A program made the position numbers and the translations under genes. Positions 8,192 through 16,918 of a DNA stretch of 54,889 nt are shown piece after piece (position 1 is the first letter of the stretch; each line of letters opens with the position of its first letter). The notes beneath the pieces were generated by a model. The model saw only the letters and a list, made by a program, of their open reading frames with translations. It ran no database searches and was not told the origin of the DNA. This DNA comes from CAZFIM01 sp964519615. Lineage in GTDB: Bacteria > Chloroflexota > Dehalococcoidia > GIF9 > UBA5629. The DNA lies in NCBI GenBank assembly GCA_964519615.1, contig CAZFIM010000008.1, forward strand, positions 1 to 54,889. The letters are read 5' to 3'.

Positions 8192-8677
8192 TTGGATAAA
8201 AAGCCGGAAGAGCATGCCCTAGAGTATGCCGGTTTCTGGGTCAGAGTCGGTGCTTCGCTGATAGACCTTGCCGTACTTTTGATCGTTATCTATTTCATCT
8301 ATTTTATACTTAAACAGTGGACCGGCTCAGCTTTTCATCTGCTCGTCTTGGGGCCCGCGCTCGGCATAGTATTCGTCTGTTTATTAACCGCGTACACTCT
8401 CTTTTTCTGGGCATGGAGAGGGGCCACGCCGGGCAAAATGATAATGGGTATAAAAATAATCCGCACAGACAGTTCCCCGCTCACGCTGGACCGCGCGGTT
8501 ATCCGCTTCTTCAGTTCCATTCTTTCCGGCCTTATACTCTATATCGGCTTTATCATGATAGCTTTCGATGAGCGAAAACAGGGACTTCATGATAAAATAG
8601 CTGATACTTATGTTGTAAAGTTGCCGGTCAGGCAGGTAGAATTTACGGAATCATATGCACAGGGAAGACTTAGCTAA
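8192..8677 (+). CDS. RDD-family membrane protein
   Basis: A 161-residue membrane protein with three hydrophobic helices. It shows the RDD features: an Arg in FWVRVGASLID, an Asp in the first helix region, and the GATPGKMIMGIKI motif after helix 2. Some RDD proteins act in sodium/proton exchange or transport, but most are uncharacterised. The start codon is TTG with TAAGGAG seven bases upstream. It overlaps gltX by 23 bp, so the two are co-transcribed and probably coupled. A C-terminal tail of about 20 residues follows the last conserved segment. Confidence 0.85.
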   Translation: MDKKPEEHALEYAGFWVRVGASLIDLAVLLIVIYFIYFILKQWTGSAFHLLVLGPALGIVFVCLLTAYTLFFWAWRGATPGKMIMGIKIIRTDSSPLTLDRAVIRFFSSILSGLILYIGFIMIAFDERKQGLHDKIADTYVVKLPVRQVEFTESYAQGRLS

Positions 8678-10127
8678 CACACACGTCTGTAAAGATCAGG
8701 TAAGAGTACGTTTTGCCCCCAGCCCCACCGGCTATCCCCATCTGGGCAATATCAGGACTGCCCTTTTCAACTGGCTGTTTGCCCGCCATAACGGAGGCAT
8801 CTTTATCCTCCGCATCGAAAATACGGATGTGGCGCGCACGGTTGAAGGTGCAGTCGATATGATTATTTCCAGCCTCAAGTGGTTGGGCATGGACTGGGAC
8901 GAGGGACCCGTCTACCAGTCGGAACGGCTGCCGCTTTACCATGATATAGCCCGGAAATTGGTTAACGAAGGCAAATCCTATCCCTGCTACTGCTCCTCTG
9001 AACGGCTCAAGGAGATGCGCGAGGCGCAGATGAAGCGCAAGGAGCCGCCCGGATATGACCGCCTGTGCCGCGATCTGACGGTGCAGGAGCGCGCGGAAAG
9101 GGAGGCACAGGGCATCACTCCCGTCATACGTTTCAAGTCACCGCTTCACGGACAGACCACCTTCCTTGACCTTATTCGCGGAGAAATCACCTTTGAAAAC
9201 AGCACGCTTGATGATTTTGTCCTGCTCAAATCAGACGGCTATCCCACCTATCACCTGGCCAATATAGTGGACGACCACAATATGCAAATAACGCACGTCA
9301 TGCGTGCGGATGAGTGGCTCTCCAGCACACCGCGCCATACGCTGCTCTATGAGGCTCTCGGCTGGCAGCCGCCGCAGTTCGCCCATCTGCCCATGATACT
9401 CGGGCCGGACAAGTCCAAGCTCAGCAAACGACACGGGGCTACCTCAATCAAGGAATATGAGGATGAGGGTTATCTGCCCGAGACTATGATTAATTTTCTC
9501 TCCCTGCTGGGATGGTCGCTCGATGACAAAACGGAGATTATGAGCCGCCGTGAGATAATAGAGAATTTTTCTCTGGAGCGCGTGAGCAAAACAGCAGCCG
9601 TATTCAATAAGGAAAAGCTGGAATGGATGAACGGCGTATATATCCGTAACTTAAGCCCAAACGACCTGGCAGCACGCGCCATGCCCTTCCTGGAGAAAGC
9701 GCTGCCGGAGGCAATAATGCGCCCTCTGAACGCCGATTACATCCGCTCTATCATACCGCTGATACAGGAGCGCGCCAGAACTCTTTCTGAAATACCCTCG
9801 CTTATAGATTTCTTCCTCATAGACAGACTGGAATATGAGAGCAAGGTGCTGTGCGGAAAGCTTGAGAAGGAACAGGCAACTCATGCTGTCTCGACTGCGC
9901 TTGCCAAACTTGAGCAAATCAGACCATGGAAGGCAGAGGCGATGGAAGAGATGATGCGCGCACAGGCTGTGGAGCTGGGCCTCAAACCGGGACCGTTCTT
10001 CGGCCTCTTCCGCGTTGCCGTCACGGGCAGGACGGTCTCACCACCCTTGTTCGAGACCATGGAGGTGCTGGGCCGGGAGCGCTCGCTTGAGCGCATCAGG
10101 GCAGCGCTTGAGAAGCTGCGGACATAG
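8655..10127 (+). CDS. gltX: Glutamyl-tRNA synthetase
   Basis: Class I aminoacyl-tRNA synthetase charging tRNA-Glu, and possibly tRNA-Gln if non-discriminating. The HIGH-equivalent is PHLGN at residues 28-32 within APSPTGYPHLGN. The KMSKS-equivalent is KLSKR at 255-259. A CYCS element near residue 111 is typical of the family. At 490 residues with a helical anticodon-binding domain it is full length. The start ATG lies inside the RDD gene and has no strong Shine-Dalgarno, consistent with coupling. No gatCAB or glnS gene is visible here, so specificity cannot be settled. Confidence 0.96.
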   Translation: MHREDLANTHVCKDQVRVRFAPSPTGYPHLGNIRTALFNWLFARHNGGIFILRIENTDVARTVEGAVDMIISSLKWLGMDWDEGPVYQSERLPLYHDIARKLVNEGKSYPCYCSSERLKEMREAQMKRKEPPGYDRLCRDLTVQERAEREAQGITPVIRFKSPLHGQTTFLDLIRGEITFENSTLDDFVLLKSDGYPTYHLANIVDDHNMQITHVMRADEWLSSTPRHTLLYEALGWQPPQFAHLPMILGPDKSKLSKRHGATSIKEYEDEGYLPETMINFLSLLGWSLDDKTEIMSRREIIENFSLERVSKTAAVFNKEKLEWMNGVYIRNLSPNDLAARAMPFLEKALPEAIMRPLNADYIRSIIPLIQERARTLSEIPSLIDFFLIDRLEYESKVLCGKLEKEQATHAVSTALAKLEQIRPWKAEAMEEMMRAQAVELGLKPGPFFGLFRVAVTGRTVSPPLFETMEVLGRERSLERIRAALEKLRT

Positions 10128-10201
10128 AAAAGTTCACGAATGATAAGCATCTTGCTTCCTCTGGCATCGTTATAAGCGGTGCGTAATAGTCTGATTACCG
10201 G

Positions 10202-10230
10202 GTCAGCCGAAAGTACTACCACTGGCTGAC
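10202..10230. repeat. Short inverted repeat after gltX
   Basis: The arms GTCAGCC and GGCTGAC pair perfectly around a 15-base loop. There is no T-run after it on either strand, so it is not a standard terminator. It may be a transcript-end hairpin of gltX. Confidence 0.35.
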
Positions 10231-10292
10231 AAAAAGCTAAAAACCGGTCAACCCACTGTCTTCATAAAAACCGTCCACAGTGATGATTGAAG

Positions 10293-10320
10293 TTGCTGAC
10301 TGATCGGTTACCATTATAGT
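10293..10320 (+). promoter_or_regulatory. Candidate promoter for the 10345 gene
   Basis: TTGCTG (10293-10298), 16 bp, TATAGT (10315-10320). Both boxes match four or five consensus positions. The start of the next gene lies 25 bp downstream. Confidence 0.45.
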
Positions 10321-10344
10321 GTGAAAAGAGTAAAGAGATAAATC

Positions 10345-10725
10345 TTGGTGGCAACGGATAGAAAAGTCATGATCAGGAAGCTTACAAAAAAAATTTTCAG
10401 CAAACATTTCTTAAGCCTTTTGCTGGTAAAAATGATTATCCCGGCCATGGCTACCGGCGGCATAACCATGGAGATTGAAGCAACTCATATGCTGGATATC
10501 GCAGCTCTCTTTAATACCACCCCGGCGGTGGTATATGCCGATGCCGAAATTCCTGAGGCTGCCTATGCCGGCCAACCCGCTGAAAGCTCAGACGTAAGCG
10601 TCCCTGTGCATAATGAAGAACTATCGGAAAATACGGCTTTACACCTTATCCGCTTCAGGGAAGAATGCGCACCCGCCAGCTGCTTCGAATTTGACGTCAA
10701 AATGCCTGAAGCGGCACTTGTCTAA
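10345..10725 (+). CDS. Hypothetical protein with one N-terminal hydrophobic segment
   Basis: A 126-residue protein that matches no family I recognise. A basic N-terminus (KLTKKIFSKH) is followed by a hydrophobic stretch (FLSLLLVKMIIPAMA), which could be a signal anchor. The remainder is acidic with two cysteines near the C-terminus (CAPASC). The frame begins TTG GTG, and an internal ATG in frame is also possible. AAAGAG lies about nine bases upstream. A plausible promoter precedes it and a hairpin follows it, which supports a real transcription unit. There is no protein-level evidence, so it could be spurious. Confidence 0.4.
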   Translation: MVATDRKVMIRKLTKKIFSKHFLSLLLVKMIIPAMATGGITMEIEATHMLDIAALFNTTPAVVYADAEIPEAAYAGQPAESSDVSVPVHNEELSENTALHLIRFREECAPASCFEFDVKMPEAALV

Positions 10726-10734
10726 CTACGCGTG

Positions 10735-10763
10735 ACAAAAGCGGCGGAGAGCGCAGCTTTTGT
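10735..10763 (+). terminator. Hairpin after the 10345 gene
   Basis: ACAAAAGC pairs with GCTTTTGT around a GC-rich loop, about ten bases after the stop. The right arm itself supplies four T but no further U-run follows, so termination would be weak. Confidence 0.45.
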
Positions 10764-11276
10764 AGAAAGTGTTCCATAACACCCATCTATCATCTCAGAA
10801 CCATCCACCATATACCAGCGGTTATTCAGTTCCAGCCTTTACATTACAAACTGATATCGCACGTAAAGAAAGAGAAACTAAAACCGGCAAAAAGCAGAAG
10901 GACCGACAGTCCCTCTCTATCAATAGTGCAGGCAGCACTGCTGCAGGATAGCCCCAGGCAGGCAATTGCCTCCGGACGGGTTTATTTGTTATCGTTACAT
11001 GTATACGGGCAAGGATGAGGTCATGATTTGATTGTTGATCAAGGCAGTGCAATTTCTCTGGAGAGCTTTACTTAAGCTGAAAAAAACGGCGCACTCCGGC
11101 AGTACGAAAAGCTCTCATGAGAAGGACGAGGCATAGCAGATATCCACCGTGTTGTGGAAAAAGAATAACAGACAAGAGCGAAGAGGGCTTGCCGGCAACA
11201 AGCAGCGGCGCATTTTCCTTCAGGTCCTATCTCTAATAACAGCAGATCGGCAGGCTTGCGGCGCAAGCAGTATACC
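10764..11276. other. Intergenic stretch without a supportable gene
   Basis: About 510 bases between a plus-strand and a minus-strand gene. Short frames occur on both strands but none has a Shine-Dalgarno, conserved-looking protein or neighbour-coupled start. A perfect 12-bp palindrome, AGGCAATTGCCT, lies near 10960. I see no RNA gene. Confidence 0.5.
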
Positions 11277-11492
11277 TCACTCCCGAGTCTGATGTCCGGT
11301 TAACGGCTCATATGCTTTACGGCCGTAGACCTTTGCATATGCTTTGCACCAGGGGCAGGACCAGCTCTCCACGTTTTTCACAAACCAGTATTTGCCCCCC
11401 TTCTGCTCCGCCCTCGCGGACCTGCATACCGGACACTTTTCCAGGCATATTCTTGCCCTCTGTCTGTCTTTATCCGTTAAAGGCTTGCTCAT
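11277..11492 (-). CDS. Small zinc-ribbon-like protein
   Basis: A ~71-residue protein with two CxxC pairs, CPVC and CPWC, separated by about 26 residues. This is the spacing of a zinc ribbon. A basic segment precedes them and a KVYGRKAYEP tail follows. The start at 11492 is preferred because AAGGA lies upstream; an in-frame ATG at 11513 would add seven residues. The gene follows the YHS-domain gene by about 25 bp on the same strand, so they probably form a two-gene operon of metal-binding proteins. Function is unknown. Confidence 0.6.
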   Translation of the reverse strand: MSKPLTDKDRQRARICLEKCPVCRSARAEQKGGKYWFVKNVESWSCPWCKAYAKVYGRKAYEPLTGHQTRE

Positions 11493-11516
11493 TCCCCGAT
11501 CCTTTCTCATCACAGG

Positions 11517-11720
11517 CTATTCTTCCATAGCCTGCCGCTCTTCCTCGATGCGCACACCATAGCATATACCGCCGCCGGCCTGCTGCAGTTTATTTACCGT
11601 GTTATCGAATTTCCGCTTGCACTGGTCAGAGCAGAAATAGTAGGTTCTGCTACGGTAGGTTGTGTTGAATTTCGCCTTGCTTTCGTCCACTTCCATTTTG
11701 CATACGGGGTCCTTAACCAT
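11517..11720 (-). CDS. YHS-domain protein (first copy)
   Basis: A 67-residue protein with the YHS signature: DPVC near the N-terminus, then YYFCSDQCKRKFD. YHS domains are found in copper ATPases and related proteins and are thought to bind metal through the conserved cysteines. GGGAGG lies six bases before the ATG. A second copy near 32.9 kb shares the MVKDPVCK start and the YYFCS..CK.KFDNTV core, so the two are paralogues. Free-standing YHS proteins have no single established role; metal handling or sensing is the likely one. Confidence 0.85.
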   Translation of the reverse strand: MVKDPVCKMEVDESKAKFNTTYRSRTYYFCSDQCKRKFDNTVNKLQQAGGGICYGVRIEEERQAMEE

Positions 11721-11881
11721 ATCACACCTCCCGACGTACTATGTATGCCTGATTTCAATTTTATAGTATCGCGGGGCTGATTGCCAGAGGTTAAAATTAC
11801 ATTATTAGATGTCTCAGGATCATTTACAGTACTCAAATACCTTTTTAAGCCAGCAATACTGCGATTTTCAATGTGCCAATA

Positions 11882-11890
11882 TGGTATACT
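11882..11890 (+). promoter_or_regulatory. Extended -10 element before the MFS gene
   Basis: TGG followed by TATACT (11885-11890), the TGn extended -10 form. No clear -35 is present. The leader to the MFS start would be about 95 bases. Confidence 0.4.
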
Positions 11891-11991
11891 GCTTCATTAA
11901 ATCAACCCGATTCGCATAACCATGAAATCATATATCCAGCAGCGGCTATTGTATAATCCCGGGCATAAAGCGGCATTTACAAGAAAGACAT

Positions 11992-13257
11992 ATGGTTAAA
12001 GAGCAGAGGTCTGAGCGTTTTTATTACGGCTGGGTAATACTGGCAGTGTGCCTTATGCTCATTATCGCGGGGTACGGCGTTCGCTATTCATTCGGCGTCT
12101 TTTTCGCACCCCTTGAGGAGGAATTCGCAGCCAGCAGGGTATATACCTCGGCAGTCTTTTCAGCTTATATGCTGCTGGGGTCTGCTTCATCAGTACTGGC
12201 GGGCTGGGCGGCTGACCGCTACGGGCCGAAAATCGTCTTCCTTATTATGGCGATTTTTTCTTTCCTCGGCCTTTTCCTCAACAGTCAAGCAAATGTACTG
12301 TGGCAGTTGTTTATAACCTACAGCCTTCTGGAAGCGGCAGGCACCGGTCCGGCGTACGTTATAGCCACATCCATAACTGCAAAGTGGTTTGAGAAAATGC
12401 GCGGGCTCGCTATCGCTATCGTCACCTCCGGTGTAGGACTCGGCTCTATTATTATGGTGCCGATCGCCGCGTATGTTATCGAGGCCGGAGGATGGCGTCT
12501 TTCCTTCATCGCTGTCGGATTGGTGGCTTTTGCCTTTATCATTCCGGGAGCAATCCTATCCAGAAAAAGCCCCGCAGAAGTCAAATCACCTGTTGACAAT
12601 AGAAACACTGATGCACTCCAGCAAAAAACCGGCGGGGTAGAATCCGCAGCCGCTCCCGGATTAACGCTGAGCCAGGCGGTACAGACTACCAATTTCAAGC
12701 TACTGGTGGTGGTATGGATCTTTTATTCATCCTGCATATTCACAATAATGACGCACATGGTACCGCATGCACTTGATCTGGGTATTAATCCTCTTCATGC
12801 CGCATCACTGGTAAGCGTCATCGGCTTCGCTACCATTCCGGGCAGAATAGGTATGGGAATAGTATCTGACAAAACAGGCAGAAAACCTGTCGCGGTTTTC
12901 TGTGCGCTTCTGATGGCACTATCACTGATATTACTGCTGTTCTCTAAAAATCTGCAAACGCTCTATATCTTCGCTGTTATTTACGGACTCGGCTATGGAG
13001 GGCTTGGGCCGCCTACAGTGGCGCTGGTGGGGGATACTTTCGGCGTACGCCACCTCGGCACAATTATGGGGATACTGGAAATCGCATGGGTTATAGGGGC
13101 TTCTCTTGGGCCGCTGATGGCCGGCTATATTTATGATTCTACAGGCACGTACTACCTTGCTTTTATAATAGAGGTGATAGCTGCATTCATTGTAACAGCG
13201 GTCATATTCTTCTTCAGAACCCCCGAAGCAAAAATGATAAACTCAACAGGACATTGA
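11992..13257 (+). CDS. MFS transporter, OFA/monocarboxylate-like
   Basis: A 421-residue inner-membrane protein with 12 predicted helices in two halves split by a polar loop near residues 195-220. The N-terminus FYYGWVILAVCL and the GYGVRYSFGVFF motif in helix 1 are typical of the oxalate:formate antiporter/monocarboxylate branch of the major facilitator superfamily. The loop signature AGWAADRYGPK is the canonical MFS D-R-x-G motif. Such proteins carry small carboxylates. The substrate cannot be named from sequence; lactate-like acids would fit the LutAB-like genes near 43 kb, but there is no linkage. Confidence 0.88.
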   Translation: MVKEQRSERFYYGWVILAVCLMLIIAGYGVRYSFGVFFAPLEEEFAASRVYTSAVFSAYMLLGSASSVLAGWAADRYGPKIVFLIMAIFSFLGLFLNSQANVLWQLFITYSLLEAAGTGPAYVIATSITAKWFEKMRGLAIAIVTSGVGLGSIIMVPIAAYVIEAGGWRLSFIAVGLVAFAFIIPGAILSRKSPAEVKSPVDNRNTDALQQKTGGVESAAAPGLTLSQAVQTTNFKLLVVVWIFYSSCIFTIMTHMVPHALDLGINPLHAASLVSVIGFATIPGRIGMGIVSDKTGRKPVAVFCALLMALSLILLLFSKNLQTLYIFAVIYGLGYGGLGPPTVALVGDTFGVRHLGTIMGILEIAWVIGASLGPLMAGYIYDSTGTYYLAFIIEVIAAFIVTAVIFFFRTPEAKMINSTGH

Positions 13258-13778
13258 GCAGCACCGGCGGGGCGGCAGCGTAAGAGCAATATCTCAGGGC
13301 GGCTGTAAAGAACTATCCGGGAAAACCCGTTTACCTGCGTAGTTTAGCTGTAAATAGTGGATACAGGTTTAGACATCAAATGCAGGTAATGCGGTGGCGG
13401 GGAGAGAATTTCAGTTAACCGATGGTGAAGGCAATTCCAGGTCTATTATTGCGCAGGGGCCGTATGTGGCTGAGCTATCCGCATAATCCAAACCGCTTAA
13501 TTCCATACATTCATCATGCTTTTCTGCCGGATACTCTATATCTATTTGCATACATTTGCCAACCATACCGCTTTTCCTCAATGCCATCTTCTGTGTTTTG
13601 CATCACAGTGTGACTTATTTCACATTATGATGTAAATCACAACATTTGTCAAGCCCTTTCAGGGTAAAAATAACGAAAAAAATGCATTTTTCAGCCTGCA
13701 CCGGGTTGTGAAAATAGCAGAATATCTGCCCGATATGGTGTACACCACATAAAACATTAGAGAAACACCATTGCGACA
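13258..13778. other. Regulatory intergenic region rich in palindromes
   Basis: About 520 bases between the MFS gene and the PrsW-like gene. The right half holds a CRP-type palindrome, an AAAAATGCATTTTT palindrome (13678-13691) and a TGGTGTACACCA palindrome (13736-13747). A 63-codon frame at 13422 has no Shine-Dalgarno and overlaps the palindromes, so I do not call it. Confidence 0.5.
13609..13624. promoter_or_regulatory. CRP/FNR-family operator-like palindrome
   Basis: TGTGA, six bases, TCACA: an exact match to the consensus half-sites of CRP-type regulators. An overlapping TCACA (13603-13607) and a further TCACA at about 13637-13641 make a cluster of half-sites. It lies about 155 bp before the PrsW-like gene. 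No regulator gene of this family is in the window. Confidence 0.55.
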
Positions 13779-14813
13779 TTGATCGGGGAGAACTATCCTT
13801 TTTTAATGAGCTTCAGGTTACTGATAAAAAGGTGGCTGCAAATAGTAATAAGCATATCAGTGCTTGCGGTGATCGCCATTTTCAGCGCCCCGTTATTCGG
13901 GCTTGAGATTTTCTCTCAAAAATCGCTGCAAATTCTCTTAAGTGTTCCGCTGCTTTCAGTGGTTATAATCGGTTACATTCGTTTCAAGAAGTCCAGACTT
14001 TTTTCGCAACTCTGGCTCACTATATTCATTGTAGGAATAGCGCTTGCCGCCCTGACAATACAGGTCCTGCACCATACGGGTAATATCTACTATCTTCCGG
14101 CAGCGGTTGTCTTGAGCGCGGGGCTGGTACCTGTGACCGCGATTGCTTTTCTGTATCAACATATCCGCACCATGAATCTTTCCATACGGGTTATGATGGA
14201 CTGTTTTTTTATCGGCGGAGCGCTGGGGTACATCGCCGCCGGCTTCATTGCAGCCGGTACCGAGCAAAACTGGAGCGTTCCGGCCCTGTTTGGAACAGGG
14301 TTCGTAGAGGAAAGCGCAAAACTGGTATTCCCGGTTGTTCTGTTTATCATGTGGAAGTACAGGCATGAGAGCGACGGTCTGCTCATCGGCGTTGCATCCG
14401 GCATGGGTTTCTCGGCGCTGGAAACCATGGGAGATGCGCTGTATACATTTATGACCAGCGGTAGCGTGGAATTCATGCAGGTAACGCTGTTCTACCGGGG
14501 TCTGCTGGCTCCGGCTGCTCATGCAGCCTGGACCGGCTTTCTGTGCGCCGTTCTCTGGGGCTACCGTGAACGGACCGGCCGCTGGATAGGCGCACCTACC
14601 GTAGGAGCTTTTATACTGGTTGTCGTACTGCACGCTCTATGGAATATAATAGCCTGCAACTTCTCTTCTACCCCTATCGGCAGTCAAACACCGCTACAGT
14701 TAACGCTTTCTGCTGTGGAATTCCTGGCTGTAGCAGGTGCAGGATTAAGCCTGTTCATCTGGCGTTACCGCAAATCACGAGGAACACCTGTTTCAGACGC
14801 CTCCCTTAAATAA
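13779..14813 (+). CDS. PrsW-family intramembrane metalloprotease (first copy)
   Basis: A polytopic membrane protein of about 340 residues and roughly nine helices. The family motifs are present: EESAK near residue 177 (the EExxK metal/catalytic motif), AHAAWTG near 245, and HALWN near 288. PrsW proteases cleave anti-sigma factors or other membrane proteins; the substrate here is unknown. The TTG at 13779 gives the longest form. ATG 13806 is an alternative, with GGGGAG 15 bases upstream, which is longer than usual. It is convergent with the following lipoprotein gene and lies downstream of CRP-like palindromes. Confidence 0.83.
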   Translation: MIGENYPFLMSFRLLIKRWLQIVISISVLAVIAIFSAPLFGLEIFSQKSLQILLSVPLLSVVIIGYIRFKKSRLFSQLWLTIFIVGIALAALTIQVLHHTGNIYYLPAAVVLSAGLVPVTAIAFLYQHIRTMNLSIRVMMDCFFIGGALGYIAAGFIAAGTEQNWSVPALFGTGFVEESAKLVFPVVLFIMWKYRHESDGLLIGVASGMGFSALETMGDALYTFMTSGSVEFMQVTLFYRGLLAPAAHAAWTGFLCAVLWGYRERTGRWIGAPTVGAFILVVVLHALWNIIACNFSSTPIGSQTPLQLTLSAVEFLAVAGAGLSLFIWRYRKSRGTPVSDASLK

Positions 14814-14862
14814 AACCTGTACCGGAAACACTAGCCCCTGATTTATAAGGCAAGCCGGTAAG

Positions 14863-15690
14863 CTATTTCATCGCCTGCGCGAGCATATCCCACAGCCCGT
14901 CGAGAACGGCAGCGGCAACCTCTCCATTTTCCACCGTTATTATTGCCTCGTGGGGAGTGATAACCTCTGCCAGCATCTGCCCGCTGCGTTCGCCGTATCC
15001 GGCATGTCTGCTCTCGAAAGCGAATACGAATTGCAGGCTGCTTTCCATCTCAGGATAAAGCGTCTCTTTCAGTACCAGGCTACCCTCGATTCCGTCGAAG
15101 GCATAGGTAGGGCTGTTCTTGACAAACTGCCAGGCGAGTTCGCGAGCGGCTTCCTCCGTCCCCTCTTGTTCTAAATTCCATAGCCAAGGATGCGAGCCGA
15201 TTCCGGGCCACGGGCCGGCATTGACGGCGTCGTACTTTTGCTCCCCTATCCAGATAGTTGTTATACTCTGTCCCCTTTCCGGCATAACGATAAGAGAAAG
15301 TCCGTAAGGCCCCGCAAGGCCGCTCGCAAAAACAACGGGAATCGTAATCTGCGGTCCAAGCCCCGGAGGGATACTGAAGCTGTCCTCCGCTATTTTCATC
15401 GCTATCCCGTCACGGTCGAGGAGCTGCACCAGATAGCGACCATGCCAGGTTTCAGCGGACGAATTATTCTGCAAGGCAAGTAAAAATTCGGACTTTTTTC
15501 CCGGAAGGTGGCCTGCGCTATCCCCGCTGAATGTCACTACCTGTTCTCCCCCCGGCCCCCAGACAACCGTGAACGGGTCCGGAGGCATCTCCGAATGTAC
15601 AGAAGAGAAATTACAGCCACCGGTTACCGCCAAAAACAGCGCGGCAGCAATGACAAAACAAAGTATAAGGCATTTGTGTGCGGTTTTCAT
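14863..15690 (-). CDS. Putative lipoprotein of unknown function
   Basis: A ~275-residue exported protein. The N-terminus KTAHK is followed by a hydrophobic stretch and VTGGC, an imperfect lipobox with the lipidated Cys next to Gly. The mature part is beta-rich and contains no family motif I recognise; segments such as WGPGGEQVVTF and PPGLGPQITIP suggest an Ig-like fold. ATG 15690 is chosen because CGGAG lies seven bases upstream. An upstream in-frame start at 15738 would put polar residues before the signal peptide. It would be a substrate of LspA. Confidence 0.7.
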   Translation of the reverse strand: MKTAHKCLILCFVIAAALFLAVTGGCNFSSVHSEMPPDPFTVVWGPGGEQVVTFSGDSAGHLPGKKSEFLLALQNNSSAETWHGRYLVQLLDRDGIAMKIAEDSFSIPPGLGPQITIPVVFASGLAGPYGLSLIVMPERGQSITTIWIGEQKYDAVNAGPWPGIGSHPWLWNLEQEGTEEAARELAWQFVKNSPTYAFDGIEGSLVLKETLYPEMESSLQFVFAFESRHAGYGERSGQMLAEVITPHEAIITVENGEVAAAVLDGLWDMLAQAMK

Positions 15691-15824
15691 ATCTACTCCG
15701 ATAGTGTTTTCTCCAGTATTATAGCCGCATAAACGCAAAAAGGTTCATACCGGAGGTGGGTTCGTTCGCTGCGAGCATTTCACCCGAAACGATTCGCTGC
15801 ATATGTCAATTACCGTTTCTTTTT

Positions 15825-15833
15825 TGGTACAAT
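15825..15833 (+). promoter_or_regulatory. Extended -10 promoter before the nitroreductase gene
   Basis: TGG then TACAAT (15828-15833), an extended -10. The -35 is not evident. The start codon lies about 140 bp downstream, leaving a long leader without a recognisable riboswitch. Confidence 0.4.
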
Positions 15834-15978
15834 ACAGGCATATCCTGCACATCTACAAAGAGAACATCCATGCGGGATCTGCCGGCGGACAGAGACGCCA
15901 TAGTGAATGAAACCGTTTGAGGATAACAAAGCCACTTGCCGGAAGCATCTCTTATAAACTTATGAAAAGGAGGTTGCT

Positions 15979-16788
15979 ATGGAAATTCCTTTTTCGTCCT
16001 GGTACCCTGCTGTATTCGTGCGAAGGTCGCGGAGAAAGTACGACCGGACAAAGCCCATCCCTGATACTGTGCTTGAGGAGCTGCGCGATCTCTGCGCCAG
16101 TTTCAGACCTTTCCCCTGCGCCAGGGCGGAGCTGGTCACTGAGCGCTGTGAGGAAGCTTTCAAAGGCATTGCAGGCTCATACGGCAAAGTCACAGGTGCT
16201 TATGCCTTCCTGGCCTTTATCGGCGATACCGCCGACAGCCATTTTCAGGAAGCAGTCGGTTATACCGGAGAGGGCATAGTTCTGGCGGCCACCGCCCTGA
16301 AGCTGTCCACCTGCTGGGTGGCGGGATTTTTCCGGCCTGAGGTAGCAGCCTCGCTGATAAAGTTGGGTAAAAGTGAAAGGATACTGGCCATAAGCCCCGT
16401 AGGATATCCTTTGGTGCGCCAATCGCTGGAAGAAAAGCTCCTGACCGGGTTCGGCCGCACGCATAAGCGCAAACCGCTCTCCAGCATGGTAAGCGGAGCG
16501 GCGGCGTATGGCCAGCCGGAGTGGATAATGACCGCTCTGGAGGCGGCCAGACTTGCCCCCTCAGCGGTAAACCGCCAGCCGTGGGGGTTCAGGTTAGAGG
16601 ATAATGCGGTCACCGTTTTCATAAGGACTTCAGGTTCAGATTTCAATATCTCCAAACGTCTGGACTGCGGCATCTCCATGCTGCACATCGAGACAGCGGC
16701 GCTCTACTCAGGCATTTCCGGCACCTGGAAGCTGCTGGAAAATCCGCAGGTTGCGCGATTTAGTACCGTGCCCGGTACCGCTTGTTAG
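15979..16788 (+). CDS. Nitroreductase-family flavoprotein (TM1586 type)
   Basis: A 269-residue FMN-dependent oxidoreductase-like protein. The N-terminal RRSRRKYD is the usual FMN-binding arginine/serine element of nitroreductases. A second ARLAPSAVNRQPW segment near residue 195 repeats that theme in the C-terminal half. This duplicated, single-chain arrangement is the TM1586-type family rather than the dimeric NfsB type. AAAGGAGG lies upstream of the ATG. It is probably monocistronic. The substrate is unknown; family members reduce nitro compounds, quinones or flavins. Confidence 0.85.
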   Translation: MEIPFSSWYPAVFVRRSRRKYDRTKPIPDTVLEELRDLCASFRPFPCARAELVTERCEEAFKGIAGSYGKVTGAYAFLAFIGDTADSHFQEAVGYTGEGIVLAATALKLSTCWVAGFFRPEVAASLIKLGKSERILAISPVGYPLVRQSLEEKLLTGFGRTHKRKPLSSMVSGAAAYGQPEWIMTALEAARLAPSAVNRQPWGFRLEDNAVTVFIRTSGSDFNISKRLDCGISMLHIETAALYSGISGTWKLLENPQVARFSTVPGTAC

Positions 16789-16883
16789 TGTGAGACTACC
16801 TCGCCATAATCCAATGGCGTATATGTAACGAAAACAGGCTCAAGATATAGCTGCAAGAGTGGGAACTCCCTTCGAATCGGGTA

Positions 16884-16912
16884 TTGACAGTCCCCCGTTT
16901 CCATGAGTTAAT
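16884..16912 (+). promoter_or_regulatory. Promoter giving a leaderless transcript
   Basis: TTGACA (16884-16889), 17 bp, GTTAAT (16907-16912), with TGA before the -10 giving an extended form. The start codon begins seven bases after the -10, where transcription would start, so the mRNA would be leaderless. Confidence 0.55.
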
Positions 16913-16918
16913 TGCGCC

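Noticed and set aside
10769..10951. 60-codon open frame after the hypothetical gene
   Set aside because: Low-complexity polar product, no Shine-Dalgarno, and it starts within the trailing hairpin region.
13422..13613. 63-codon open frame
   Set aside because: No Shine-Dalgarno, no recognisable protein, and it overlaps the CRP-like palindrome cluster.
14820..14862. TACCGG...CCGGTA as a shared terminator between the PrsW-like and lipoprotein genes
   Set aside because: The loop is about 29 bases and there is no T-run.
16855..16890. tRNA-like TTCGAATC stretch
   Set aside because: No acceptor or anticodon stem can be drawn around it.
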